A stretch of 64,000 nt of DNA from G963667075 sp963667075 (lineage in GTDB: Bacteria > Pseudomonadota > Alphaproteobacteria > Micavibrionales > Micavibrionaceae), in the NCBI GenBank assembly GCA_963667075.1, contig OY762938.1, positions 1-64,000 of the forward strand, written 5' to 3'. Of the stretch, positions 32,585 through 40,662 are shown in pieces. Each line of letters opens with the position of its first letter. Positions within the stretch are counted from its first letter, which is position 1. Under the pieces are notes generated by a model that worked only from the letters and a program-made list of their open reading frames with translations, searched no databases and was not told the origin of the DNA. The position numbers and the translations under genes were made by a program.

Positions 32585-33964
32585 ATGCGTGTGATTATAT
32601 GTGGGGCAGGGCGAGTGGGCTACAATATTGCAGCCTATCTTTCCCGTGAAGATAATGATGTAACGGTTATTGATATTGATCCGGATCTGGCCGCGCGCAT
32701 TAATGATGAACTGGATGTAAATGGCATCGTCGGGCATGCCTCCAGCCCGGACGTACTGGAAAGAGCCGGGGCAAGGGAGGCCGATGCTATTCTTGCCGTT
32801 ACGCATCAGGATGAGGTTAATATGGTGGCCTGTCAGGTGGCGCACTCCTTATTTAATGTGCCAAAGAAAGTCGCACGTATTCGGGAGCAATCTTATCTTG
32901 ACCCGGCCTGGCACAATTTGTTCAGTCGTGCGCATATGCCGATTGATGTTATTATTTCCCCTGAGATAGAGCTGGCAGCCGCTATTGAACGACGGCTGGA
33001 TTTACCCGGCTGCACGAATGTTGTCTCTATGGCAGAGGAAAAAGTTTATCTGGTTAATCTGATTTGTGACAAAAATTGTCCTGTGGTCAATGCACCGATA
33101 AAACAGGTGCACAGTCTTTTCCCCGATCTGTCTTTTAAGATTTTAGCTATTTTGCGAAAAAGCGATACCATTGTGCCGTCAGATGAATCGCAAATGCTGA
33201 TTGGGGATGAGATTTCTCTTGTGGTGGATGAGGCGCATCTCGAAAGGGTTATGCTGGCGTTTGGTCATAAGGAAAAAGAAGCCAGACGCATTGTTATACT
33301 GGGCGGCGGAAGGATTGGTGGTCCTTTGGCCGAGTGCCTGAACAAGACGCACAAAAATGTACGTATCAACCTGATAGAAAAGGACGAAAAGAAGGCGGAA
33401 GAGCTGTCTGCCTCACTGGATGAATCAATTGTTGTTATCAATGGCGATGGCTTGAATAGAGATATTCTGGAAGGGGCCGATATTAGAGAAACAGAAACGC
33501 TGGTTGCTGTGACAGATGATGACGAAACAAATATCCTGGGTTCTTTGCTTGCCAAACAATATGGCTGTGAGCGCACAATTGCGCTTGTTGTTAAAACGGC
33601 GTATGCGCCCCTTATTCATACGTTAGGGGTCGATTCCGTTATTTCACCACAGGCTAGTACGGTCTCTCAGATTATGAAACATATCAGGCGAGGCCGTATA
33701 AAAGCATTGCACAGTTTATGGAATGGTGCGGCTGAAGTCATGGAAATTGAGGTTTCAGAATCCTCCTCTGTCACAAATACGCCCCTTAGAGAACTAAAAC
33801 TGCCGAACAAAATTATATTCGGTGCGTTGATCAGGGAAGGAATCGTTATTATCCCGCATGGGGATACCGTTATCCATGTCGGTGACCATTTGATCTTGTT
33901 GGCCAGTAAGGGCTATGCGCAAAAAGTAGAAAAAATGTTTTCTGTATCGGTGGATTTATTTTAG
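32585..33964 (+). CDS. trkA: Trk potassium uptake protein TrkA
   Basis: TrkA is the cytosolic NAD-binding regulator of the TrkH/G potassium channel. The 459 residues hold two repeats of RCK-N plus RCK-C. The first begins VIICGAGRVGYNIAAYLSRE and the second IVILGGGRIGGPLAECLNK (near residue 235). Both have the glycine-rich Rossmann start and acidic end of the second strand (VIDIDP and NLIEKDE). Placement after ntrYX is common in alphaproteobacteria. trkH is not in the window. Confidence 0.96.
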   Translation: MRVIICGAGRVGYNIAAYLSREDNDVTVIDIDPDLAARINDELDVNGIVGHASSPDVLERAGAREADAILAVTHQDEVNMVACQVAHSLFNVPKKVARIREQSYLDPAWHNLFSRAHMPIDVIISPEIELAAAIERRLDLPGCTNVVSMAEEKVYLVNLICDKNCPVVNAPIKQVHSLFPDLSFKILAILRKSDTIVPSDESQMLIGDEISLVVDEAHLERVMLAFGHKEKEARRIVILGGGRIGGPLAECLNKTHKNVRINLIEKDEKKAEELSASLDESIVVINGDGLNRDILEGADIRETETLVAVTDDDETNILGSLLAKQYGCERTIALVVKTAYAPLIHTLGVDSVISPQASTVSQIMKHIRRGRIKALHSLWNGAAEVMEIEVSESSSVTNTPLRELKLPNKIIFGALIREGIVIIPHGDTVIHVGDHLILLASKGYAQKVEKMFSVSVDLF

Positions 33965-33983
33965 TTAACGGGAGCCTTTATAA

Positions 33984-34799
33984 ATGAAACTCGGCGTTTT
34001 TGATTCTGGGATAGGGGGGTTGTTAATCAGCAAGGCCATTCGATCCCACATGCCCGAATACGATATTGTTTATACAGCCGACACACTTCATATGCCCTAT
34101 GGCAGTCGTTCTCGGAAAGCCATTTATCAGTATGCCAGAAAAACCATGGATTTCCTTTTTGGAACACATGATTGTAAACTGGTTATTATTGCGTGTAATT
34201 CAGCCACTGTAGCGGCACTACGCCGTTTGCAGCGGGAGTATTTGCCCCAACATTTCCCTGATCGTTATATCCTGGGTGTTGTTATTCCAACGGTTGAAGA
34301 GGTTTATGAGCACAAATACAAAAGAATTGGGATGCTCGCAACCCAGCAAACGGTTTATTCAGGCACATACAAGGAGGAACTGGAAAAACTTGATCCCCGT
34401 GTTGTGCTTTTTCAGCAGGCAGCCCCGCTTCTTGTCCCCATGATAGAGCATGAAGGAGAAAAATGGATAAGGCCTGTTCTGGAAGAGTATTTATCGCCGC
34501 TTATGGCTGAAAATATTGAGGCATTAATTCTAGGGTGTACGCACTACACCTATTTAAAGGAAGAGATAAGATCAATTTTAGGTGAAAATATCGCTATTTT
34601 ATCACAGGATGAGATTATACCGCGTAAATTGGCTCATTATTTTCAACGCCACCCGGAAAGAGAGGCTGTTTTGTCTAAAAATGGAGATATATCGCTCTAT
34701 TTCACAGATATAACACAGCATTATAAGCGAAGTGCCGCACATATTCTGGAAGATGATCGTATAGAAATACAGGCGGCGTGGACTTATGAAGAAGCCTGA
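33984..34799 (+). CDS. murI: Glutamate racemase
   Basis: MurI supplies D-glutamate for peptidoglycan. The 271 residues show GVFDSGIGGLLISKAI at the N-terminus, TADTLHMPYGSRS, and the two catalytic cysteines in VIIACNSATVAALR (about residue 73) and LILGCTHYTYL (about 185). Length is normal. The gene sits between trkA and hfq, not a usual place for murI in alphaproteobacteria, and overlaps the next gene by 14 bases. Confidence 0.93.
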   Translation: MKLGVFDSGIGGLLISKAIRSHMPEYDIVYTADTLHMPYGSRSRKAIYQYARKTMDFLFGTHDCKLVIIACNSATVAALRRLQREYLPQHFPDRYILGVVIPTVEEVYEHKYKRIGMLATQQTVYSGTYKEELEKLDPRVVLFQQAAPLLVPMIEHEGEKWIRPVLEEYLSPLMAENIEALILGCTHYTYLKEEIRSILGENIAILSQDEIIPRKLAHYFQRHPEREAVLSKNGDISLYFTDITQHYKRSAAHILEDDRIEIQAAWTYEEA

Positions 34800-35451
34800 A
34801 GCCATTTTTTTTGATTGGGATGGCACGCTTGTTGATACATTTGATGTCCTACATGCGGCTAATAATCATGTTCAGATCTCCATGGGGAAAGGTCCTCTTT
34901 CAAAGGAAGAGGCGCGGAAACGGACACTTATGTCAACGCAAAATCTCTATCCGAAGCTCTATCCCGGAAAAGAAGCAGAGGCTATGCGCTATTTTTACGC
35001 GTATATAGAGGAAAATCATCTGACTGAATTAAAGAAAATAAACGGGGCCGATACTCTTTTATCTCTTCTTAAGGAAGATGGCATTTCCCTTGGTGTAGCG
35101 AGCAATAAAAAACAACTTTATCTTGAGCGTGAAATCAATCATATGGGATGGCATCATTTTTTTGAGGATCGTGTGATCGGGGCAGGCGTTGCCGAAAGAG
35201 ATAAACCTGCACCAGACCCAATTTTAGAGCTTTGCAGGCGTATTCAATTATCCCCTTCTCCAGAAAAAGTATGGTATATAGGCGACACAGAAACGGATTA
35301 TTTAGCTGCGACAAAATGTAGCTGTACTTTCGTATTAATAAATGAAGAAAATACGAAGGATTTTCCTTTAGAGCTATACCACCCTGAGATTGTTTTGAAA
35401 GATTGTTTCGAATTGACCCAATATTACAAAAAAACTGTTGCCGCTCTATAA
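34786..35451 (+). CDS. HAD-family hydrolase, phosphoglycolate phosphatase-like
   Basis: The 221-residue cytosolic enzyme shows the HAD motifs in order: FFDWDGTLVDT (nucleophile Asp9 and acid Asp11), VASNKKQLYLE (motif II), a lysine in ERDKPAPDP (motif III) and IGDTETDYLAA (motif IV). The helical cap between motifs I and II is of subclass I, as in Gph and related phosphatases. The substrate cannot be read from sequence. It overlaps murI, so the pair is coupled. Confidence 0.85.
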   Translation: MKKPEAIFFDWDGTLVDTFDVLHAANNHVQISMGKGPLSKEEARKRTLMSTQNLYPKLYPGKEAEAMRYFYAYIEENHLTELKKINGADTLLSLLKEDGISLGVASNKKQLYLEREINHMGWHHFFEDRVIGAGVAERDKPAPDPILELCRRIQLSPSPEKVWYIGDTETDYLAATKCSCTFVLINEENTKDFPLELYHPEIVLKDCFELTQYYKKTVAAL

Positions 35452-35499
35452 TTACTCTATTAAAAGAGTCAGGACTTAATATCAGGGGAAGTAAGAAAA

Positions 35500-35757
35500 A
35501 TGGCTGACAAAGCACAAAGCGTACAAGACGTATTTTTAAATAAAGTAAGAAAAGATAAAGCAACAGTAACCGTCTTCTTGGTAAATGGTGTAAAACTTCA
35601 AGGGATTATCACCTGGTTTGACAATTTTTCTCTATTGTTAAGAAGAGATTCTCATATTCAGTTAATCTATAAGCACGCTGTTTCTACGATTATGCCTTCC
35701 GGTCCTATGAGCCTGTACGATAGTGCAGATGGCGAAGAACCGGATAGTAAAGAATAA
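35500..35757 (+). CDS. hfq: RNA chaperone Hfq
   Basis: Hfq is a hexameric RNA-binding protein that pairs small RNAs with mRNAs. The 85 residues show the Sm1 region (VQDVFLNKVRKDKATVTVFLVNGVKLQG), then ITWFDNFSLLLRR, and the Sm2 motif YKHAVSTIMPS (usual form YKHAISTI). A short acidic tail ends the protein. A ribosome site GGGGAAG precedes the ATG. hflX follows 27 bases downstream, the usual pairing. Its presence fits the candidate small RNA at 18271. Confidence 0.97.
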   Translation: MADKAQSVQDVFLNKVRKDKATVTVFLVNGVKLQGIITWFDNFSLLLRRDSHIQLIYKHAVSTIMPSGPMSLYDSADGEEPDSKE

Positions 35758-35784
35758 TAATTTGATAAGTAGTATCTTCTTCTT

Positions 35785-37119
35785 ATGAGCAAAAAGAAGA
35801 AACCGGCAGGTATCTCAAGAATAAAAGTTCCTGAAAAGGCTTTTCTTCTCCACCCTGTAATGTCAGGGAAGGAGGATAAGGCAAGGAGTCTTGTTTCCCA
35901 AAAAGAGGAGTTGGCAGGTCTTACACAGGCCATTTCTCTGGAAATTGTTGGGTTTTTATCACCAAAAGTTCAAAAAATTGCACCGGGCTATCTGCTAGGA
36001 AAGGGCGCGCGAGAGGAACTTGCCACGCTTTTCGAGGAGGAAAAGCCTGACCTTGTTATTGTTAACCATGCGTTATCACCCGTGCAGCAGCGGAATCTTG
36101 AACGTCTATGGAAGACGAAAGTCATTGATCGCACGGCCCTGATCCTTGAAATTTTCGGAGAACGCGCACAAACTAAAGAAGGTCGGATTCAGGTTGAGTT
36201 GGCGGCTTTAAATTATCAAAAATCCCGTCTGGTCAGATCATGGACTCACCTTGAACGGCAAAGAGGCGGGGCCGGCTTTATGGGCGGGCCGGGTGAACGA
36301 CAGATCGAAATTGACCGCCGCTTAATTGGGGAGCGTATTACCGGACTCAAGAAAGATCTGGAAAAGGTTAGAAATAACAGAACCCTGCAAAAGCGCAGCC
36401 GGGAACGTGTCCCTTTTCCTGTCGTGGCACTTGTCGGCTATACGAATGCCGGGAAATCCACTTTGTTTAACCGTTTAACAGGGGCTACCGTTTATGCGGA
36501 AGACCTCTTGTTTGCTACGCTTGATCCCACGATGCGTCGTTTGACTTTGCCTAATGAGCAGGTGGTTATTCTCTCTGATACGGTTGGGTTTATTTCTGAT
36601 TTGCCAACGGATTTAATCGCCGCTTTCAGGGCTACTCTGGAACAGGTCGAGGAAGCCGATGTTATCTTGCATGTGCGGGACATCACGTCAGAAGATACTC
36701 TGGCGCAAAGGCAGGACGTCATAAATATTATGGAAGAGCTCGGCATTGATTATGAAGCGGACGAGCGGATTATTGAAGTCCTCAACAAGATTGATTTGTT
36801 TGAAGACGGGGAAAAAGAGATCGAAGAACCCTTAAGCGATCGGAAACTCGTTAAAAGAAAAATTCCGTTCTCTGCTTATACCGGCGAGAATGAGGACCTC
36901 CTCCTAAAATCAATCGAACAGATTTTATCCCAAAAGAGGCAGGTTTTATCTTTTAAAATACCGGCACATGATGGACAAAAGATCTCCTGGCTGTACAATC
37001 ATGCGCATGTATTGCAACGCGAAGAGGAAGATGATGGTACTGTTTTGACATTGCGTGTCGATATGGAACCCTCTACGCTTGGTCGTTTTAAACAGCTTTT
37101 TAGAACGGAAGAAGAATAA
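35785..37119 (+). CDS. hflX: Ribosome-associated GTPase HflX
   Basis: HflX rescues or splits stalled ribosomes, notably under heat stress. The 444 residues show the N-terminal HflX domain (DLVIVNHALSPVQQRNLE, DRTALILEIFGERAQTKEG) and the glycine-rich linker QRGGAGFMGGPGERQIEIDRR in parts. The GTPase domain has G1 GYTNAGKSTLFN, G2/G3 DPTMRRL and SDTVGFISDLP, and G4 NKID. The C-terminal domain ends near FKQLFRTEEE. The cysQ-like gene starts 2 bases after its stop. Confidence 0.97.
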   Translation: MSKKKKPAGISRIKVPEKAFLLHPVMSGKEDKARSLVSQKEELAGLTQAISLEIVGFLSPKVQKIAPGYLLGKGAREELATLFEEEKPDLVIVNHALSPVQQRNLERLWKTKVIDRTALILEIFGERAQTKEGRIQVELAALNYQKSRLVRSWTHLERQRGGAGFMGGPGERQIEIDRRLIGERITGLKKDLEKVRNNRTLQKRSRERVPFPVVALVGYTNAGKSTLFNRLTGATVYAEDLLFATLDPTMRRLTLPNEQVVILSDTVGFISDLPTDLIAAFRATLEQVEEADVILHVRDITSEDTLAQRQDVINIMEELGIDYEADERIIEVLNKIDLFEDGEKEIEEPLSDRKLVKRKIPFSAYTGENEDLLLKSIEQILSQKRQVLSFKIPAHDGQKISWLYNHAHVLQREEEDDGTVLTLRVDMEPSTLGRFKQLFRTEEE

Positions 37120-37121
37120 AA

Positions 37122-37927
37122 ATGGTCAGTGTACAAAGCGAGCATGTAGAAGAAATTCTGCAATCCTGTGCAGATAAATATATTCTCCCGCGTTTTAAAT
37201 CCCTTGAGGCGCATGAGATTAGAACAAAATCATCACCTGAAGATCTTGTCACAGATGCAGATATTGAAACAGAAGAAGAGCTTATCAGACTTTTACCCAA
37301 ACTTATCCCTGGCAGCGTTGTCATTGGTGAAGAAGGGGTGTCAAAAGATGAAACGCTTTTGAATGCACTTAAAGATGATGAAAAAGTTATATGGGTTGTC
37401 GATCCGGTCGATGGCACCCGTAACTTTACAAAGGGTGATAACTATTTTTGTACGATGGTTGCGCTTGTATCCAAAGGGGAAACGGTTCAGTCATGGATTT
37501 ACGATGTGCCAGCAAAAAATTCGCAATCTCCGAAAAAGGCAGCGGCGCCTATTATGGGGGGGATAGATTGAAAACATCGTCGCCTAAACCGCTTGAAGAA
37601 CTCCACGGCTATTTCGGTAGAGCCTATGCGCCTAAAACACTTGGCGATCTCGTTTCATCGAAAGAATCTCATCTTGGGAAATTTTATTGCCTGCATTGTT
37701 CCGGTCATGAATATATTACGCTCGCCAATGGGGAAATGGATTTTGCCCTGTTTGGCAGTATCAACCCGTGGGATCATTTGCCTGGTACACTTCTTGTACA
37801 GGAAAGCGGCGGCGTTGTTCTGAATGAGGACAGGACGCCTTATCATGCAAAAGACGGCAAACAGCAAATCCTTCTTTCGGCATCTGGTCAGGTCGTATGG
37901 AATTCTCTGGTCGATCTTATTTTTTAA
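37122..37927 (+). pseudogene. Inositol monophosphatase-family gene interrupted by a -1 frameshift
   Basis: The first frame (37122-37571) encodes the N-terminal half of an inositol monophosphatase/3'(2'),5'-bisphosphate nucleotidase family protein, with metal ligands in VIGEEG and the signature VVDPVDGTRNF. The second frame, open to 37927, continues the same family: KFAISEKGSGAYYGGDR, then NPWDHLPGTLLVQESGGVV. Protein similarity switches at a run of six A (37514-37519); one extra A would restore a single product of about 268 residues. The possibilities are a real loss-of-function mutation, a base lost in sequencing or assembly, or -1 slippage on A AAA AA during translation. All catalytic residues are otherwise present, which argues for a recent event or an artefact. 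Confidence 0.8.
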
Positions 37928-37974
37928 GTTTTCTTCTGATATATAGTCATTTAGAAATAGAATCGCCCCTTATC

Positions 37975-38053
37975 GTCATGCCGGACGTGATCCGGCATCC
38001 ATAGGTGTTATCAGAACATGCGAATCCACCTTCCGGTTTTCACCGGGATGACG
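37975..38053. repeat. Dispersed palindromic repeat, family 3 (CCGG hairpin), copy 1
   Basis: ATGCCGGA (37978-37985) and TCCGGCAT (37991-37998) form a perfect 8-bp stem with a 5-base loop. The unit is flanked by GTC, and by ATGACG at 38048-38053, which is inverted to the starting CGTCAT. The same hairpin, as ATACCGGA/TCCGGTAT, occurs at 44814-44835 on the opposite strand. CGTCATGCCGGA-type repeats are widespread between alphaproteobacterial genes. This one lies between convergent genes. Confidence 0.65.
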
Positions 38054-38061
38054 GAACGTTG

Positions 38062-38889
38062 TCAGGCATATTTCTTTTCTTTTTGTTTTTCTTTGGTCCA
38101 GAGGGTTTCCAGTTCATCAAGGGTGCAGGCGGTCATTTCCTTATTTTGTGCTTTGACGGCTTTCTCTATCCCTTTGAAACGGCGTTCAAATTTGTTATTG
38201 GAATCCCGTAGGGCCGTCTCACAGTCGACGCCAGCCATGCGGCCAAGATTAGTGACAGCGGAGAGAAGATCGCCAACTTCTTCGTGGATATCTTGTGCGT
38301 TTCCTGTGGATAAAGCTGTGCGTAACTCTGTGATTTCTTCTTCGACTTTATCCAAAACGCCGTTAATATCAGGCCATTCAAAGCCTGTACGTGCCGCTCT
38401 TTTATGCAGTTTTTGGGCGCGCATCAAGGCTGGAAGTGATTTTGTGACATCATCAAGGACAGAGTCACTCGCCACTCTTTTCTTCTCTTTGTCCTTTTGC
38501 TCTTCCCAAATTCTGTTTAGCACATCCTCGGGTGTGTCGGCTTTGTCGTCACCAAAGACGTGCGGGTGACGGTGAAGCATTTTATCGGATATACGTTCCG
38601 CGATACTGTTAAAGTCAAAAAGTCCGTCTTCACTGGCTATTTGAGCCTGAAAGACAACCTGTAAAAGCAGATCACCCAGCTCATCTTCCAGATCATCCAT
38701 GTCGTTTCGTTCTATGGCATCGGCCACTTCGTACGCTTCTTCGATGGTGCATGGGGCGATGGTGCTGAAATCCTGTGCGATATCCCATGCACAGCCGCCG
38801 TCAGGATTGCGCAAAGTCGCCATAATATCCAGTAATCGTGAAATGCCATTCAGGCGATTTTGTGTGTTTGTTGTCATGTGTCGGAGCAT
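38062..38889 (-). CDS. mazG: Nucleoside triphosphate pyrophosphohydrolase MazG
   Basis: MazG hydrolyses NTPs and dNTPs to monophosphates and cleans the nucleotide pool. The 275 residues contain two MazG domains. The first has the metal-binding acidic motif EEAYEVADAIERND and EDELGDLLLQVVFQAQIA (about residues 50-85). The second has KVEEEITELRTAL and EEVGDLLSAVTNL. HPHVFGD lies between. It is divergent from the 6S RNA and ygfA region. Confidence 0.96.
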   Translation of the reverse strand: MLRHMTTNTQNRLNGISRLLDIMATLRNPDGGCAWDIAQDFSTIAPCTIEEAYEVADAIERNDMDDLEDELGDLLLQVVFQAQIASEDGLFDFNSIAERISDKMLHRHPHVFGDDKADTPEDVLNRIWEEQKDKEKKRVASDSVLDDVTKSLPALMRAQKLHKRAARTGFEWPDINGVLDKVEEEITELRTALSTGNAQDIHEEVGDLLSAVTNLGRMAGVDCETALRDSNNKFERRFKGIEKAVKAQNKEMTACTLDELETLWTKEKQKEKKYA

Positions 38890-38950
38890 AGCGTTAATAA
38901 TTGAATAAGAAAAGCAACTCTATAGATTTTTATTCTCGTTGGTGCTATGA

Positions 38951-39132
38951 GGATGGTGCTGCGGGGTTTGTGATGCGAGCTTATTCGAGGGGCCTATGCT
39001 TTTTGCATAAGGGAACTGTCCCTGCGAAGGTCTTAGTGTTTTGCCGCTTCGCTTTCGCACATGGTGCCCACCTGGTTAACAGGGCCACTTGCGAATAGCT
39101 TTTTCGTACACGGCTCACGCGGCACTTTTTTT
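38951..39132 (+). ncRNA. ssrS: 6S RNA
   Basis: This 290-base gap before ygfA holds a structured RNA with the 6S architecture. The closing stem is GTGCTGCG (38956-38963) with CGCGGCAC (39118-39125), followed by seven T as terminator. An inner helix pairs AGCTTATTCG (38978-38987) with CGAATAGCT (39092-39100) with one bulge. Between them is a large central region with the hairpin CCTATGC/GCATA (38993-39009), GGGAACTGTCCC, and GGTGCCCACCTGGTTAACAG (39064-39083), a block I associate with alphaproteobacterial 6S RNAs. ssrS lies directly before ygfA in many proteobacteria. 6S RNA binds sigma-70 polymerase by mimicking an open promoter. Exact ends are estimates; TATAGA at 38921 is a possible -10. Confidence 0.8.
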
Positions 39133-39178
39133 ATTAAGACTCTGGTAATCGTTTCTTCTATGACGTAGGTTTTTAACC

Positions 39179-39775
39179 ATGTCCGATGAAAATAAAATCT
39201 CTAAAGAAAAAGAAACCTTAAGACAAGAAGCCATTCGCCACAGGGAAAGAATGACGTTAGGGATTGAAGATCCTGAAAAAACGGTTGCTCATTTTTTTTC
39301 TCTTTTTGAACCGGACTCTTTTGATGTTCTGGCCGGTTACTGGCCCAAGGGACGGGAGTTCGATACAATCCCCATCCTTGAAGAGGTTTTGAAAAAAGGC
39401 AAAAAATGTGCATTACCTCTCGTAAAAAAAGGGACCCGACTTTTGGACTTTGTACAATGGGAAGAGGGACAGCCTCTTATCAAAGGGGCGTTTGATGTAA
39501 AATGTCCGGTTGTTAATGACAAGACGGTGTACTTAACACCGGATATTGTGCTTGTTCCCATGCTGGCTTTTGACCGCAGAGGCTATCGGCTTGGCTATGG
39601 CGGGGGCTATTACGATTATACCCTTGCACATTTAAGAGCCTCTACGGACAAAAAGATTATCGCCGTTGGGCTGGCCTATTCACAACAAGCCTGCCTTTTT
39701 CCGCTGCCTTGTGATGAACATGATGAAAAGCTTGACTTTGTCATTACGCCCCAAGGGGTTCATTATTTTTCATAG
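39179..39775 (+). CDS. ygfA: 5-formyltetrahydrofolate cyclo-ligase
   Basis: The enzyme converts 5-formyl-THF to 5,10-methenyl-THF using ATP. The 198 residues show the family pattern: RQEAIRHRERM near the start, AGYWPKGREFDTIPI, KKGKKCALPLV, and the signature MLAFDRRGYRLGYGGGYYD (about residues 127-145), followed by VGLAYSQQ. It lies 46 bases after the 6S RNA terminator, the conserved ssrS-ygfA pairing, and 12 bases before ymdB. Confidence 0.95.
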   Translation: MSDENKISKEKETLRQEAIRHRERMTLGIEDPEKTVAHFFSLFEPDSFDVLAGYWPKGREFDTIPILEEVLKKGKKCALPLVKKGTRLLDFVQWEEGQPLIKGAFDVKCPVVNDKTVYLTPDIVLVPMLAFDRRGYRLGYGGGYYDYTLAHLRASTDKKIIAVGLAYSQQACLFPLPCDEHDEKLDFVITPQGVHYFS

Positions 39776-39787
39776 AAAGTTGTATAT

Positions 39788-40600
39788 ATGCGTATTTTGT
39801 TTGTAGGTGATATTATGGGCCGTTCCGGTCGGGAAGCATTGGCGCGTCATCTGCCTGAGCTAAAAGAAAAGCTGGATTATGATGTGCTGATTGTAAACGC
39901 TGATAATGCCGCGCACGGTTTTGGCGTGACTGAAAAAGTGGCCGCAGAATTATACGCTTGTGGTGCTGATTGCATTACAGCAGGGAACCACGTTTGGGAT
40001 CAACGCGAAATGATTTCTTATATCGAACGGGATAAAAAAGTGCTACGTGCTCTAAATTATCCAGAAGGGACACCGGGGCGAGGCGTTTATATTCATACGC
40101 TTTATGATGGCCGGAAAATTGCCATTATGCATGTGCAGGGTAGCCTTTTTATGGATGCTTTAGCGTGTCCGTTTAGAACGATGAGCGATAGTTTAAAACC
40201 CTATGTCATGGGCCAGAATGTCCATGCCGTTTTTGTTGATTTTCATGCCGAGATAACAAGCGAAAAAATGGCCCTCGGTCAATATCTGGATGGAAAAGTT
40301 TCCGCTGTTATCGGCTCACATACACATATCCCGACGGCTGATGCACATATTTTAACGCATGGCACGGCCTATCAAACAGATGTCGGCATGACGGGGGATT
40401 ATAATGATACCGTTATCGGTATGAAGAAAGATGTCCCTATTAATCGCTTTCTAAAGAAAGTCCCCCGCGAGCGCATGTCCCCCGGTGAAGATGACGCTAC
40501 GCTCTGTGGTGTATTTGTCGTCACAAACGATTCAACCGGTCTGGCTAAACAAATTAAGCCCATCAGGCTTGGCGGTAGACTCCAGCAGACGGCGCTGTGA
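39788..40600 (+). CDS. YmdB-family metallophosphoesterase
   Basis: The 270 residues match the TIGR00282/YmdB family of metallophosphoesterases: RILFVGDIMGRSGREAL (first metal ligand), NADNAAHGFGVTEK, TAGNHVWDQRE, VDFHAEITSEKMALG, and SHTHIPTADAHIL with YQTDVGMTGDY. Members of this group hydrolyse 2',3'-cyclic nucleotides in Bacillus; the physiological substrate in alphaproteobacteria is not known. It is cytosolic and co-directional with ygfA, 12 bases downstream. Confidence 0.93.
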   Translation: MRILFVGDIMGRSGREALARHLPELKEKLDYDVLIVNADNAAHGFGVTEKVAAELYACGADCITAGNHVWDQREMISYIERDKKVLRALNYPEGTPGRGVYIHTLYDGRKIAIMHVQGSLFMDALACPFRTMSDSLKPYVMGQNVHAVFVDFHAEITSEKMALGQYLDGKVSAVIGSHTHIPTADAHILTHGTAYQTDVGMTGDYNDTVIGMKKDVPINRFLKKVPRERMSPGEDDATLCGVFVVTNDSTGLAKQIKPIRLGGRLQQTAL

Positions 40601-40628
40601 GTAATTAACACTTGATAAATTGCGTCCT

Positions 40629-40654
40629 ATTATGTTAATACGTTGTAACATAAT
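40629..40654. promoter_or_regulatory. Inverted repeat upstream of the unknown gene at 40663
   Basis: ATTATGTTA (40629-40637) and TAACATAAT (40646-40654) form a perfect 9-base inverted repeat with an 8-base gap, 8 bases before the ATG at 40663. The AT-rich arms are more like a protein-binding operator than a strong RNA hairpin. TTGATA at 40612 could be a -35, but no clean -10 at proper spacing is seen. Confidence 0.45.
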
Positions 40655-40662
40655 ACATTGTT

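Noticed and set aside
38901..39098. A 65-codon reading frame before ygfA
   Set aside because: It lies inside the folded 6S RNA region, has no ribosome site of note and no protein similarity I can see. The long-range stems and T-run explain the sequence better.
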